Below, piece by piece: positions 54,589 to 63,721 of a stretch of DNA of 64,000 bases. Source of the stretch: Halomonas sp. 7T (GTDB lineage Bacteria > Pseudomonadota > Gammaproteobacteria > Pseudomonadales > Halomonadaceae); assembly GCF_025643255.1 (NCBI RefSeq), contig NZ_CP087112.1:1364001-1428000 (forward strand), in the 5' to 3' direction. The notes below the pieces were generated by a model that was given only the letters and a program-made list of their open reading frames with translations, searched no databases and was not told where the DNA came from. How positions within the stretch are numbered: the stretch's first letter is position 1; each line of letters begins with the position of its first letter. The position numbers and the translations under genes were made by a program.

Positions 54589-55749
54589 ATGCATCCGTTT
54601 GCTCACCGCCTACTTATCGCTGCCCTTCCCCTTTCTCTATTAAGTGCAGCGGTTAGCCATGCCAGCGATGTAGAACTCCCCAATACCATGGCCTGGACCG
54701 CCTACGGCACCAACTCCAGTGGCTACGCTCAAGCCGTTGCTATCGGCAATATGCTGCAAAATAAGTACAACTCTTCAGTGCGCATTTTGCCAGGCGATAA
54801 CGATGTTTCCCGGATGACGCCCCTTAAGCAGGGTCGCGTTGATTTGTGCGCCTGCGGGATCGCCAGCTACTACGGCGCTGAAGGGGTCATGATGTTTGCC
54901 GACCGCGACTGGGGCCCACAGCCGCTGCGCGTGATCACTACCTCTACCGCGTCATTTGGGCTGTCTTTGGCCGTTGCCGGAGATCTAGATGTTGAAACCC
55001 CGGCAGATTTAGCAGGCAAGCGCATTGCCTACATTCGCGGAGATGACGCGCTTAATAAAGGCACCGAGGCCTATCTCGCCTTTGGTGGGTTAACGTGGGA
55101 TGACGTGGAGCGCGTTGACTACCCGGGCTACGCTCGCTCTTTTGACGGCATTATTGCTGGCGATGTAGACGCCTCCTTCACCACCACCGTTACACCACCC
55201 GCTCAGCAGCTTGCCAGTAGCCCGCGTGGCATTAGCTGGCCAGTGCTAGATCCCAACGATGAAGCGGGTTGGGAACGCATGGCAGCGGTCGCGCCCTATT
55301 TCCGCCCCCATGAAGTCACCGCCGGTGCAGGCGGTATTAGTGCCGACAACCCGGTACCCAGCGCCAGCTACCCGTACCCGATCATCGTCGCCAACCAAGA
55401 TCTTGATGACAGTGTCGCTTACGGTTTAATCAAAGCGATGCAGGAGAACTACGACGACTATAAAGATAACGCACCAGGTGCGGTGGGCTACGCGCTGGAG
55501 TATCAGGATCTGCAGTGGGTAATACCTTTCCACGACGCAGTGGTGGAGTACTACAAAGAGATCGACGTGTGGAACGATGAGATGCAGGCCCACCAAGACC
55601 AACTCGTTGAGCGTCAAAACCTGTTAATGCAGGCCTGGGAGCAGTTTATGCAAGATGCCCCCAGCGATGCCGATACGTTTACCACTGAGTGGATGGCCAC
55701 CCGCGCCACTGCGCTCACCGATGCTGGGTTTGAACCGATCTTCGAGTAA
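54589..55749 (+). CDS. TAXI-family TRAP transporter solute receptor (first copy)
   Basis: A 386-residue periplasmic receptor with a signal peptide (LLIAALPLSLLSAAVSHASD). The mature part begins with WTAYGTNSSGYAQAVAIGNMLQNKY, typical of TAXI receptors, and continues TPLKQGRVDLCACGIASYYGAEGVMMFADRDWGPQPLRVI. The ligand is unknown; some TAXI proteins bind glutamate or related acids. It lies 51 bp before the fused permease gene. The second copy after the permease is clearly paralogous. AAAGGAG lies before the ATG. Confidence 0.9.
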   Translation: MHPFAHRLLIAALPLSLLSAAVSHASDVELPNTMAWTAYGTNSSGYAQAVAIGNMLQNKYNSSVRILPGDNDVSRMTPLKQGRVDLCACGIASYYGAEGVMMFADRDWGPQPLRVITTSTASFGLSLAVAGDLDVETPADLAGKRIAYIRGDDALNKGTEAYLAFGGLTWDDVERVDYPGYARSFDGIIAGDVDASFTTTVTPPAQQLASSPRGISWPVLDPNDEAGWERMAAVAPYFRPHEVTAGAGGISADNPVPSASYPYPIIVANQDLDDSVAYGLIKAMQENYDDYKDNAPGAVGYALEYQDLQWVIPFHDAVVEYYKEIDVWNDEMQAHQDQLVERQNLLMQAWEQFMQDAPSDADTFTTEWMATRATALTDAGFEPIFE

Positions 55750-55800
55750 CTCTCGCCACGGGGCGGTGTCCGCCGCCCCTGCTGATTGATGGAACGTCCT

Positions 55801-57807
55801 ATGACCACCGATACCCCACCTGCCAGCACACCGCAGGTTAAAGAGAAAATCAGCCAAATACGCGAGCTGCCAGCCCCGCTTCGTTGGGTACCTGCCACCG
55901 TCACTGTGCTATTAATGATGATGACGTTGGACTACCTGTTTAACTTGGGCTGGCTCACGTTTGTAACAGGGCTAGAAACCCAGTTTTACTATGCGGTTGT
56001 CGCGCTTCTACTGCCTTTAGTGTTTTTGCTGTGGCCCATGCGCAGCAGCCAGCAGGAACAATCGATTCCCTGGTATGACTACCTGCTGAGCGCCGCGACG
56101 CTCATCGTAGGCGGCTACTTTGTGTATAACGCCGTGCCTATTCTTGAGCGCGGCTGGGCATTTGCGGCACCGGATATCGCGATCTATGCCAGCTACGCCT
56201 ACTGGGTACTGATCATTGAAGCCGCCCGCCGAGCTGGTGGTTTGCCCATTGCAATTATTGCAGGGCTATTCTCTCTTTACCCTTTGGTGGCCGATATTGT
56301 GCCTGGACCCATTCAGGCCTTCCCATCCAGTCTCTCTGAAACCGCGATGTATCACACCATGAGCACCGAAAGCATCATGGGGGTTCCGCTGCAGGCGTTT
56401 GCAGGCCTAGTGATCGGTTTCTTAGTATTTGGCGTAGTGCTACAGAAAAGCGGCGGCGGCAAATTCTTCATTAATTTAGCTTTCGCGCTACTAGGCCATG
56501 TGCGTGGCGGCCCAGCGAAGGTATCGATTTTCTCCAGCGGCTTAATGGGCTCCATGAGCGGCAGCGTGATCAGCAACGTGCTGACTACCGGGGTGCTCTC
56601 AATTCCCGCCATGCGCCGAATCGGCATGAGCCGTTCGTTCGCGGGCGGTGTAGAAGCCTGTGCATCCACTGGCGGTGTACTTATGCCGCCCGTCATGGGG
56701 GCAACGGCCTTCGTGATGGCGATGTTTTTAGATGTGCCTTACTCGACCATTGCGTTAGCGGCCGTGATCCCCTCCATTCTTTATTTTCTAGGCCTGTTCA
56801 TCCAAATCGACGCTTACGCTGCACGAAACGACATCAAGGGGTTGCCTGCTGTCGAACTGCCGTCGGTTTGGCAAACGCTGAAAGAGGGCTGGTATTTCAT
56901 TTTTGTTTTCGGCCTTCTCGTTTGGATGCTGCTGGTGATGCAACGTGAAGCCGTTGCGCCTTTTTACGCAACCGCCCTACTGTTGGTGCTTAATCAGCTT
57001 TCCAAACACAACCGCTGGGGCTGGAAGGATGTCACCGAGACGCTGTCATCGGCGGCCAAGCTATTTGCTGAGCTGATCGCCATTCTGGCGGGCGTTGGCA
57101 TGTTGGTGGGTGCACTCTCTATGACCGGCCTGTCGGGCACTATTGCCAACGACTTTATCAATATCGCCGGTGGCAGCGTGCCGCTGCTGCTGCTTATGGG
57201 CGCGGCCACTAGCTTTGTACTGGGCATTGGCATGACCGTCACCGCGGCTTACATCTTCCTGGCGGTGGCTCTGGCGCCCGCGTTGATTCAGGGCGGCGGC
57301 CTGGACCCCATGGCAGTGCACATGTTCATTCTCTACTGGGGCATGCTCAGTTTTATTACGCCTCCCGTCGCGCTGGGTGCCTTTGCGGCGGCCACTGTAG
57401 CTGGCGCTCGCCCGATGGAAACCGGCCTACAGGCCATGCGTTTGGGCAGCGTGATTTACTTTATTCCTTTCCTGTTCGTGCTCAACCCTGCGCTGATTAT
57501 GCAGGGCGAGCCGCTGATGATCGTTGCCGTGTTTATCCAAGCGGTGATCGGCATCATCCTGTTTGCCTCTGCCATGCAAGGGTACCTGATGGGGGTGGGT
57601 CGGTTGGGCTACGGCGCGCTGCAGGAAATCGTCATTCGAGCGCTCGTGCTGATCGCTGGCCTGCTGTTGGCATTGCCCGGTGGTGGCATGGTGCCCTTCA
57701 GCCAGTGGGAATTAATCGGCTTGGCCGCAGCGGCGCTGCTACCGGGCGTTGCGCTTGCGCGTCTTAGCCAACGCCATCACCAGCGTTCGCTTACCGCTAA
57801 CGCTTAA
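55801..57807 (+). CDS. TRAP transporter fused permease (4TM/12TM)
   Basis: A 668-residue membrane protein that joins the small and large TRAP permease subunits in one chain, usual for TAXI systems. The C-terminal large part has the family motifs GPAKVSIFSSGLMGSMSGSVISNVLTTGVLSIPAM and FAGGVEACASTGGVLMPPVMGATAFVMA, later FITPPVALGAFAAATVAGA. It couples Na+ or H+ flow to uptake of the ligand delivered by the TAXI receptor. I chose the ATG at 55801 with GGAA upstream; another ATG lies 12 bases earlier. About 20 bp separate it from the second receptor. Confidence 0.92.
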   Translation: MTTDTPPASTPQVKEKISQIRELPAPLRWVPATVTVLLMMMTLDYLFNLGWLTFVTGLETQFYYAVVALLLPLVFLLWPMRSSQQEQSIPWYDYLLSAATLIVGGYFVYNAVPILERGWAFAAPDIAIYASYAYWVLIIEAARRAGGLPIAIIAGLFSLYPLVADIVPGPIQAFPSSLSETAMYHTMSTESIMGVPLQAFAGLVIGFLVFGVVLQKSGGGKFFINLAFALLGHVRGGPAKVSIFSSGLMGSMSGSVISNVLTTGVLSIPAMRRIGMSRSFAGGVEACASTGGVLMPPVMGATAFVMAMFLDVPYSTIALAAVIPSILYFLGLFIQIDAYAARNDIKGLPAVELPSVWQTLKEGWYFIFVFGLLVWMLLVMQREAVAPFYATALLLVLNQLSKHNRWGWKDVTETLSSAAKLFAELIAILAGVGMLVGALSMTGLSGTIANDFINIAGGSVPLLLLMGAATSFVLGIGMTVTAAYIFLAVALAPALIQGGGLDPMAVHMFILYWGMLSFITPPVALGAFAAATVAGARPMETGLQAMRLGSVIYFIPFLFVLNPALIMQGEPLMIVAVFIQAVIGIILFASAMQGYLMGVGRLGYGALQEIVIRALVLIAGLLLALPGGGMVPFSQWELIGLAAAALLPGVALARLSQRHHQRSLTANA

Positions 57808-57827
57808 TGCCACCCTCGAGGAACTTT

Positions 57828-58973
57828 ATGAGCACAAAAACAACCCTCACCCTCGTACTCAGTAGTTTAACGGTGGGCCTGCTGGCGGCGGGAAGCGCCA
57901 GCGCCATGCCCAGCACGCTGAACTGGACCGCTTATGGCACCGGCACCAGTGGCCATGCGCAGATTATGGCCATCAGCCAGTTATTGCAGGAGGAGCACGG
58001 CACCCAGTCCCGCGTCATTCCTGGTGAAAACGACACCATGCGCATGACGCCACTGAAAACTGGCCGCGTGGATCTCTGCGCCTGCGGCATTGCCAGCTAC
58101 TACGGCTCTGAAGGCGTGATGATGTTTGCCGGGCCGGACTGGGGCCCACAGCCGATTCGCGTGATTTCAACCTCCATGGCAACCTTCGGTATCGGCATGG
58201 CGGTGGCAGGCGACGTAGAGATGGATTCCATCGCCAGCCTAGAAGGTAAACGGCTTGCCTACCTGCGCGGCGATGATGCGCTGAACAAAGCCGCCGAGGC
58301 GTATTTAGCGTTTGCAGGATTAACCTGGGATGACGTTGAACGCGTCGACTTCCCCGGCTACAACGCCGCCTTCGACGGTATTATCAGCGGCCGCGCCGAT
58401 GCCGCCATCACCACAACGGTTACCCCTGCTGCCCAGCGGTTAGCGGCGAGCCCCCGTGGCTTGCAGTGGCCCGAGCTGCCCACTGACGATGAAGCAGGCT
58501 GGGCACAGATGCTGGAAATGGCGCCCTACTTCCAGCCCCACGAGGTTACCTCTGGGGCCGGTATCAATGCTGAGCAGCCGCTGGCCAGCGCCAGCTACCC
58601 CTACCCGATTCTAGTGGGCAACGCCGATTTGGCCCCAGAAACGGTGACCGGCCTGATCACCACGCTAGTGGAGTCGTTTGACGACTATAAAGATAACGCC
58701 CCAGGGGCCAGCGGCTATGCGCTGGAGAACCAAAACATGACCTGGGTGGTGCCCTTCCACGACGCCGTGGTGGCGTATTACCAGCAAAGCGGCGTATGGA
58801 CCGATGACATGGACGCCCACCAAAACGCCCTGGTGGCGCGGCAACAGCTGCTGATGGATACCTGGGACACCTACCAAGCCAATGCGCCAGAAGAGGAAAC
58901 GGCGTTCATTGACGGCTGGATGGAAGCACGCCGCACTGCACTTGAAGAAGCCGGATTAAACCCGGTGTTTTAG
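57828..58973 (+). CDS. TAXI-family TRAP transporter solute receptor (second copy)
   Basis: A 381-residue paralogue of the receptor before the permease, with the same order of motifs: LNWTAYGTGTSGHAQIMAISQLL, TPLKTGRVDLCACGIASYYGSEGVMMFA, and later GAGINAEQPLASASYPYPIL. The signal peptide is LVLSSLTVGLLAAGSASA. I chose the ATG at 57828 with GAGGAA 5 nt before it. The copies have diverged over their whole length, so one permease may serve two receptors with different ligands. A terminator follows. Confidence 0.9.
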   Translation: MSTKTTLTLVLSSLTVGLLAAGSASAMPSTLNWTAYGTGTSGHAQIMAISQLLQEEHGTQSRVIPGENDTMRMTPLKTGRVDLCACGIASYYGSEGVMMFAGPDWGPQPIRVISTSMATFGIGMAVAGDVEMDSIASLEGKRLAYLRGDDALNKAAEAYLAFAGLTWDDVERVDFPGYNAAFDGIISGRADAAITTTVTPAAQRLAASPRGLQWPELPTDDEAGWAQMLEMAPYFQPHEVTSGAGINAEQPLASASYPYPILVGNADLAPETVTGLITTLVESFDDYKDNAPGASGYALENQNMTWVVPFHDAVVAYYQQSGVWTDDMDAHQNALVARQQLLMDTWDTYQANAPEEETAFIDGWMEARRTALEEAGLNPVF

Positions 58974-59011
58974 CGGTGCTGCGGCGCTATCCGCCAGCAG
59001 TTCTACACGTT

Positions 59012-59035
59012 AGGCCGCCTCTGAGCGGCCTTTTA
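59012..59035 (+). terminator. Terminator after the TRAP operon
   Basis: AGGCCGC (59012-59018), loop CTCTGA, GCGGCCT (59025-59031), then TTT. Marks the end of the TAXI-TRAP transcript. Confidence 0.8.
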
Positions 59036-59055
59036 CTTAGCCTTCTAAGTTCCGC

Positions 59056-59078
59056 AATGCAGAATCATGTTTTGCATT
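59056..59078. promoter_or_regulatory. Inverted repeat before the acyl-CoA operon
   Basis: AATGCA (59056-59061) and TGCATT (59073-59078), spacer 11 nt, followed directly by a TTGACT-like -35. This may be an operator controlling the operon. No regulator gene is adjacent. Confidence 0.35.
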
Positions 59079-59163
59079 ATTGACTCCAACGGTCTCTTTC
59101 GCCATGATCACCGGATTCCAAATAACAATCTTATATTTCACATAGCGAAACACGGGAGCCACT

Positions 59164-60612
59164 ATGAGTGTTCACTATCAGCGACATGGCGAGGTTGGCG
59201 TCATCAGTATCGCTAACCCGCCAGTTAACGCTTTGGGCCAAGCAGTGCGAAGCGGATTACTCAGCGCACTGGAAGAGGGCATCGCAGACCAACAGGCCAA
59301 AGCACTGGTGGTGATGGCAGAGGGGCGCACCTTTATCGCCGGAGCCGATATACGCGAGTTTGGCAAACCGCCCCAAGCGCCGCTACTACCGGATGTCATT
59401 ACACAGATGGAAGCGTGCCCTAAACCGCTCATCGCATCGCTACACGGCACCGCGCTGGGCGGCGGCTTAGAAGTGGCACTGGGCTGCCACTATCGTGTTG
59501 CGCTGAAAGATACTCGAGTCGGTTTACCGGAAGTAAAGCTAGGGCTGCTGCCGGGTGCAGGCGGCACCCAACGGCTGCCCCGCTTAGTAGGCGTGGAAAA
59601 TGCATTAGAGATCATTACCAGCGGGCGCTTTGTAGAGGCCGCTGAAGCACTTGAGGTCGGCATTATTGATGCCATCAGCGATGCCCAAACGCCATTGGAA
59701 GCAGGGTTAGCAGCGGCCCAAGCGATCCTCGCAGGAGAACAGCAGCCGCGTATTACCGGGCAGTTACCCGCCCCCGAGGCCAACCCCCAAGCCATTGCCG
59801 CCATGCGGACACAGCTTGAGAGCCACGCATCGGCGCTGTTTTCACCGTTTCGCATTGTGGAAGCCATTGATATCTGCACGAAGGCGGCGTCGCTGGAAGA
59901 GGGTTTGCGCCAAGAAAGAGAGCTGTTTCTCGCCTGCATGGACTCCCCGCAGCGTGCAGGGCTCATCCATCTCTTTTTTGCCGCCAGAAGTCCCCATGTA
60001 GTGCCCGGCGTCGACAACGCTGAGCCCTTTGCACATATCGCCCTCATCGGTGAGCACCCGCTGTTCAAGACGCTTCAGAGCCCAGCCCAGCGCGCCAACA
60101 TAACGCTTACCGATACCCCAAACGATAGCACTGAACTGTGCCTACTCGCCCCGGGTGAAGATGCCAGCGCCTGCCCTTCGCATGTGATCACCGTAGCGCT
60201 GCAGCCATTAAGCGCAAGCGTCCCAGCCTCACCCCTTCACCTCGTTCTTGCCGAGCGTGGCCCTTTCCATGAACTGGTCAATCACCACGCCAGCGCATCC
60301 GATCAGCAGCGGGCCGCCTTAACGCTCAAAGCGCTACGAGCCAACGTGGTGGTGACTCAGTGTCACAGCGTGCTGAGCACGCTTTATCACGCCGCCGAGC
60401 AAGCCTCCGCCAACGATGCTCAGTCAGCCATGGAGCAGGCGAGCCTGACGCTAGGGCAGCAAGGGGCCTGCTACCGCGAGAGCGATATGGATCTGCTGGC
60501 GGTGGAAGCCCTGGGCTACCCCCGCCATTTGGGCGGGCCGCACCGTCAAGCCACCCTGCCATCCCCTTCATCGATTCATAAAAAGACGCCTTCCGAGGAT
60601 GCACACTCATGA
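59164..60612 (+). CDS. Enoyl-CoA hydratase with a degenerate dehydrogenase half (FadB/PimF-like)
   Basis: A 482-residue protein. Residues 1-190 are an intact crotonase domain: the oxyanion loops are in IAGADI and HGTALGGGLEVALG, and the acid residues E103 and E123 are in the normal places (GLPEVKLGLLPGAGGTQRLPR). The linker QERELFLACMDSPQRAGLIHLFFAAR is that of bifunctional hydratase/dehydrogenases. The following half is only ~200 residues; the NAD loop GxGxxG is replaced by IALIGEHPL (292-300), yet the tail YRESDMDLLAVEALGYPRHLGGP matches the end of the dehydrogenase domain. The dehydrogenase half is probably inactive. The next gene overlaps as ATGA. Confidence 0.85.
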   Translation: MSVHYQRHGEVGVISIANPPVNALGQAVRSGLLSALEEGIADQQAKALVVMAEGRTFIAGADIREFGKPPQAPLLPDVITQMEACPKPLIASLHGTALGGGLEVALGCHYRVALKDTRVGLPEVKLGLLPGAGGTQRLPRLVGVENALEIITSGRFVEAAEALEVGIIDAISDAQTPLEAGLAAAQAILAGEQQPRITGQLPAPEANPQAIAAMRTQLESHASALFSPFRIVEAIDICTKAASLEEGLRQERELFLACMDSPQRAGLIHLFFAARSPHVVPGVDNAEPFAHIALIGEHPLFKTLQSPAQRANITLTDTPNDSTELCLLAPGEDASACPSHVITVALQPLSASVPASPLHLVLAERGPFHELVNHHASASDQQRAALTLKALRANVVVTQCHSVLSTLYHAAEQASANDAQSAMEQASLTLGQQGACYRESDMDLLAVEALGYPRHLGGPHRQATLPSPSSIHKKTPSEDAHS

Positions 60613-61802
60613 ACCTGACGTTTAGCCCCGAAGAGCAGGCATTCCGCGAGGAAGTCCGCCGATTTTTAGCCGAGTCTCTGCCGAGCGAACTGCGTGAGCG
60701 CGTGCGCCTAGGCCGCCATCTGCGCGCCGATGACCACATCCGCTGGCAGAACATTCTCAGCGAACAAGGATGGCTTGCGGCCAACTGGCCCGTTGAGCAT
60801 GGCGGTCCTGGCTGGGGGCCGGTACAGCGGCATATCTTCGATGAAGAGTGCGCAGCCGCCCACGCCCCTACCGTGGTGCCCTTTGGCGTCAATATGGTCG
60901 CGCCGGTGATCATGAAATTCGGCAGCGTTGAGCAACAACAGCACTACCTGCCGCGCATTCTTAATAACCAGGATTGGTGGTGCCAGGGCTACTCCGAACC
61001 CGGCGCTGGCTCGGATTTGGCCGGCTTATCCACCCGCGCCGTGCTCGATGGCGACCACTACATCGTCAATGGCCAGAAAACCTGGACCACCCTGGGCCAG
61101 CACGCCAACATGATGTTCTGCTTGGTACGCACCGACCCCCATGCCAAAAAACAGGCGGGCATCAGCTTTTTGCTAATCGATATGCAGACCCCCGGCATCA
61201 CCGTACGGCCCATTATCACCCTCGACGGCGCCCACGAAGTCAACGAGGTGTTTCTTGATAATGTCCGCGTACCGGTAGAAAACCGCGTCGGTGAAGAGGG
61301 CCAAGGCTGGACCTGCGCCAAATTCTTGCTCACCCATGAACGCACCGGCATTGCCGGGCTTGGCCACGCCAAGCAGGCGCTGCGTCATTTGAAGTCGCTC
61401 GCCACCCGAGTGCAGCACCGTGGCAAACCGCTCTTATCGCTCCCCAGCTTTCGCCAGCGGGTGGTGAAAGCCGAGCTTGAGCTGATGGCGCTGGAAGTGA
61501 CTAACCTGCGTGTGATTGCCGCCGCACGGGATGGCGGCGTTCCTGGGGCGGAAAGCTCGCTATTGAAAGTACGCGGCTCGGAACTGCGCCAGGAGATCAG
61601 CGAGCTGACTCGCCGCGCACTTGGCCCTGCCGCCCTGCCGTTCTTCCCTGAGTTTCTCCATGGCGACGAGTCGCTAGATGACAACGACGCCCAAAGTGCT
61701 GCCGCCAGCGCTCAGTACTTTAATCGTCGCAAGCTATCGATTTATGGCGGTGCTAACGAAATTCAGAAAAGTATCGTCGCTAAAACCATTTTAGGTATGT
61801 AA
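60609..61802 (+). CDS. Acyl-CoA dehydrogenase (PimC-like large subunit)
   Basis: A 397-residue FAD enzyme that introduces the first double bond in acyl-CoA breakdown. Motifs: CQGYSEPGAGSDLAGLSTRA, YIVNGQKTWTTLGQHANMMFCLVRTDP, and the end YGGANEIQKSIVAKTILGM. Together with the next, shorter dehydrogenase it forms the large/small pair typical of pimeloyl-CoA dehydrogenase (PimC/PimD) and related dicarboxylate or steroid side-chain operons. It overlaps the upstream gene by 4 bp; the next follows after 10 bp. Confidence 0.9.
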   Translation: MNLTFSPEEQAFREEVRRFLAESLPSELRERVRLGRHLRADDHIRWQNILSEQGWLAANWPVEHGGPGWGPVQRHIFDEECAAAHAPTVVPFGVNMVAPVIMKFGSVEQQQHYLPRILNNQDWWCQGYSEPGAGSDLAGLSTRAVLDGDHYIVNGQKTWTTLGQHANMMFCLVRTDPHAKKQAGISFLLIDMQTPGITVRPIITLDGAHEVNEVFLDNVRVPVENRVGEEGQGWTCAKFLLTHERTGIAGLGHAKQALRHLKSLATRVQHRGKPLLSLPSFRQRVVKAELELMALEVTNLRVIAAARDGGVPGAESSLLKVRGSELRQEISELTRRALGPAALPFFPEFLHGDESLDDNDAQSAAASAQYFNRRKLSIYGGANEIQKSIVAKTILGM

Positions 61803-61812
61803 GGGGATCACC

Positions 61813-62931
61813 ATGGATTTTGCACTCACTGACGAGCAGCGCATGCTCGAAGAGACACTGACACGCTTGGTGGCCGACCAGGTCTCTCCCGAGCAGCGCC
61901 GTGCCATGCTGGAAGCCCCCGCCAAAGGCGCCAGCCCGCTGTGGCGCACCTTTGCCGAGCTGGGCCTGCTGCACATGCCGTTTAGCGAAGACGTGGGCGG
62001 GCTAGGCGGCGACGGCACCGATCTGATGATTATTATGCAGGCGCTAGGACGCGGCTTGGTTCCTGAAGCTTACCTGTTTGGCCTCGTTATGCCCGGTCAG
62101 TTACTCGCCCTATGTGCCAACCCCACGCAGCAGGAGCGCTGGCTTGCTCAGCTGTTAGAAGGTGAACACCAGCTCGCTTTTGCTTGGCAAGAGCAAAACG
62201 CCCGCTATGACGCATTCGATATATCGACCCAAGCGAGCCAGCAAGATGGCCAGTGGCAGCTTAACGGTCGTAAAGATGTGGTCATCAACCTAGACAATGC
62301 CACCGCCACGCTGGTCACCGCCCAGCTCACCAGCGGCAAGATAGGGCTGTTCATCGTGCCTACCAATACCCAAGGCGCCATAGTACGCACCTATCGCACG
62401 ATGGATGATCAGCACGCCGGTGACCTAACGCTGAATAACGTGACGCTGCCGCTAGAGAACTGCTTAAGCGAAGACGCAGGTGACGCGCTGGCAGCGGTGC
62501 TGGCGCTAGGCCGCGCCGCGCTGTGTGCCCAAGCAATCGGCGCCATGGAAACGGCCTGCGACCAAACCTTGGCCTATTTAAAAGAGCGCAAGCAGTTTGG
62601 CCTGCCGCTGGCCACGTTCCAATCTTTACAGCACCGCATGGTGGATATGCACCTTCACTTGGAGCAATCGCGCTCCATGGCAATTCTTGCCGCCACCAGC
62701 CTCTCTTTGCCTGCCCAAGAGCGGGATTACAAGCTAGCGGCGGCCAAAGCGTACTGCGGTGAGTCTGCGCGCTTTATCGCTGAACAGGCTATTCAGCTGC
62801 ATGGTGGTATGGGTATGACCGACGAGTGCTACGTGGCCCACTACGCTAAACATCTGGTGATGTTTGATCACTACCTGGGTGACAGCGACTATCACCTTGA
62901 GACTGTTAGCGAGCAGCTCGACGCCGCTTAA
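61813..62931 (+). CDS. Acyl-CoA dehydrogenase (PimD-like small subunit)
   Basis: A 372-residue acyl-CoA dehydrogenase. N-terminal MDFALTDEQRMLEETLTRLV, middle FAWQEQNARYDAFDI region in place of the more usual E-P-GSD motif, and the end IQLHGGMGMTDECYVAHYAKHL. The altered middle motif is typical of the smaller partner of heteromeric dehydrogenases. It probably pairs with the preceding gene product. The following gene starts 11 bp after the stop. Confidence 0.88.
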   Translation: MDFALTDEQRMLEETLTRLVADQVSPEQRRAMLEAPAKGASPLWRTFAELGLLHMPFSEDVGGLGGDGTDLMIIMQALGRGLVPEAYLFGLVMPGQLLALCANPTQQERWLAQLLEGEHQLAFAWQEQNARYDAFDISTQASQQDGQWQLNGRKDVVINLDNATATLVTAQLTSGKIGLFIVPTNTQGAIVRTYRTMDDQHAGDLTLNNVTLPLENCLSEDAGDALAAVLALGRAALCAQAIGAMETACDQTLAYLKERKQFGLPLATFQSLQHRMVDMHLHLEQSRSMAILAATSLSLPAQERDYKLAAAKAYCGESARFIAEQAIQLHGGMGMTDECYVAHYAKHLVMFDHYLGDSDYHLETVSEQLDAA

Positions 62932-62942
62932 GGAGCAGCGCA

Positions 62943-63721
62943 TGACCAGCGAAGCAACGCCTTTAGTGCGGGTTAACGTCTCCGAAGGCGGTATTGCCGA
63001 ACTATTCATTGCGCGCCCAGCGGTGCGCAATGCCCTCAACGAGCCTACGGCCCTGGCGCTGAATGAGGCATTAGCCAACGTAGCGGCTGACCCGAAGGTG
63101 CGCTGTGTGATTCTCAGCGGTGAAGGCAGCGCCTTTTGTGCCGGTGCCGATGTAGCGGAATTCGAGAAGGCCACTACTGCGCCCGCCAGCGAACGGTTAG
63201 CCACCCTTTTTCTTCCCGCACTGCGCAGCATGATGACGATGGAAAAACCCGTGATTGCGGCGGTCAGCGGTGCCGCTGCGGGGATTGGTGTTTCCTACGT
63301 GTTGGCCAGTGACATGGTAGTCATGGGCCGCTCGGCTTACCTGAAACTGGCCTTTATCAATATTGGCTTGATTCCCGATGGCGGTGCGTGCTGGCACTTG
63401 GTGCGCAAACTAGGCCACGCCCAGGCCTTCGAGATGGCGGCGCTAGCTACCCCAATAGATGCCGAGCGCTGCGTGGCGCTGGGCTTGGCTAATCGGGCGG
63501 TGGAAGATGAGCAGGTGCTAGCCGAAGCCCGCGCGCTGGCACAGGCGCTGGTGGCGCAATCCCCCCAGGCGCTAGGGGCAACGAAACGGGCCATGCGGCA
63601 AGCGGGGAACCTATCGCTCGACGAGACCATCACGCTTGAAGGCGAGCTGCAGGATGTGTGTAAGGCCACCGAGGATTTTCACACCCGCGTGGCCGCCTTT
63701 CGTCAACGCCGCCGCAAGTGA
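62943..63721 (+). CDS. Enoyl-CoA hydratase/isomerase
   Basis: A 259-residue crotonase-family protein: FCAGADVAEFEKA, AAVSGAAAGIGVSYVLASDMVVMGRSAYLKLAFINIGLIPDGG. One position usual for the hydratase Glu reads AAAGIG, so it may be an isomerase or have another activity within the family. The ATG at 62943 has GGAG 6 nt upstream. Its 3' end overlaps the convergent nitronate monooxygenase gene by 19 bp. It is the last gene of the acyl-CoA operon. Confidence 0.88.

Noticed and set aside
59490..60068. 192-residue minus-strand frame over the hydratase-like gene
   Set aside because: Ser/Ala-rich shadow typical of high-GC genes; no ribosome site.
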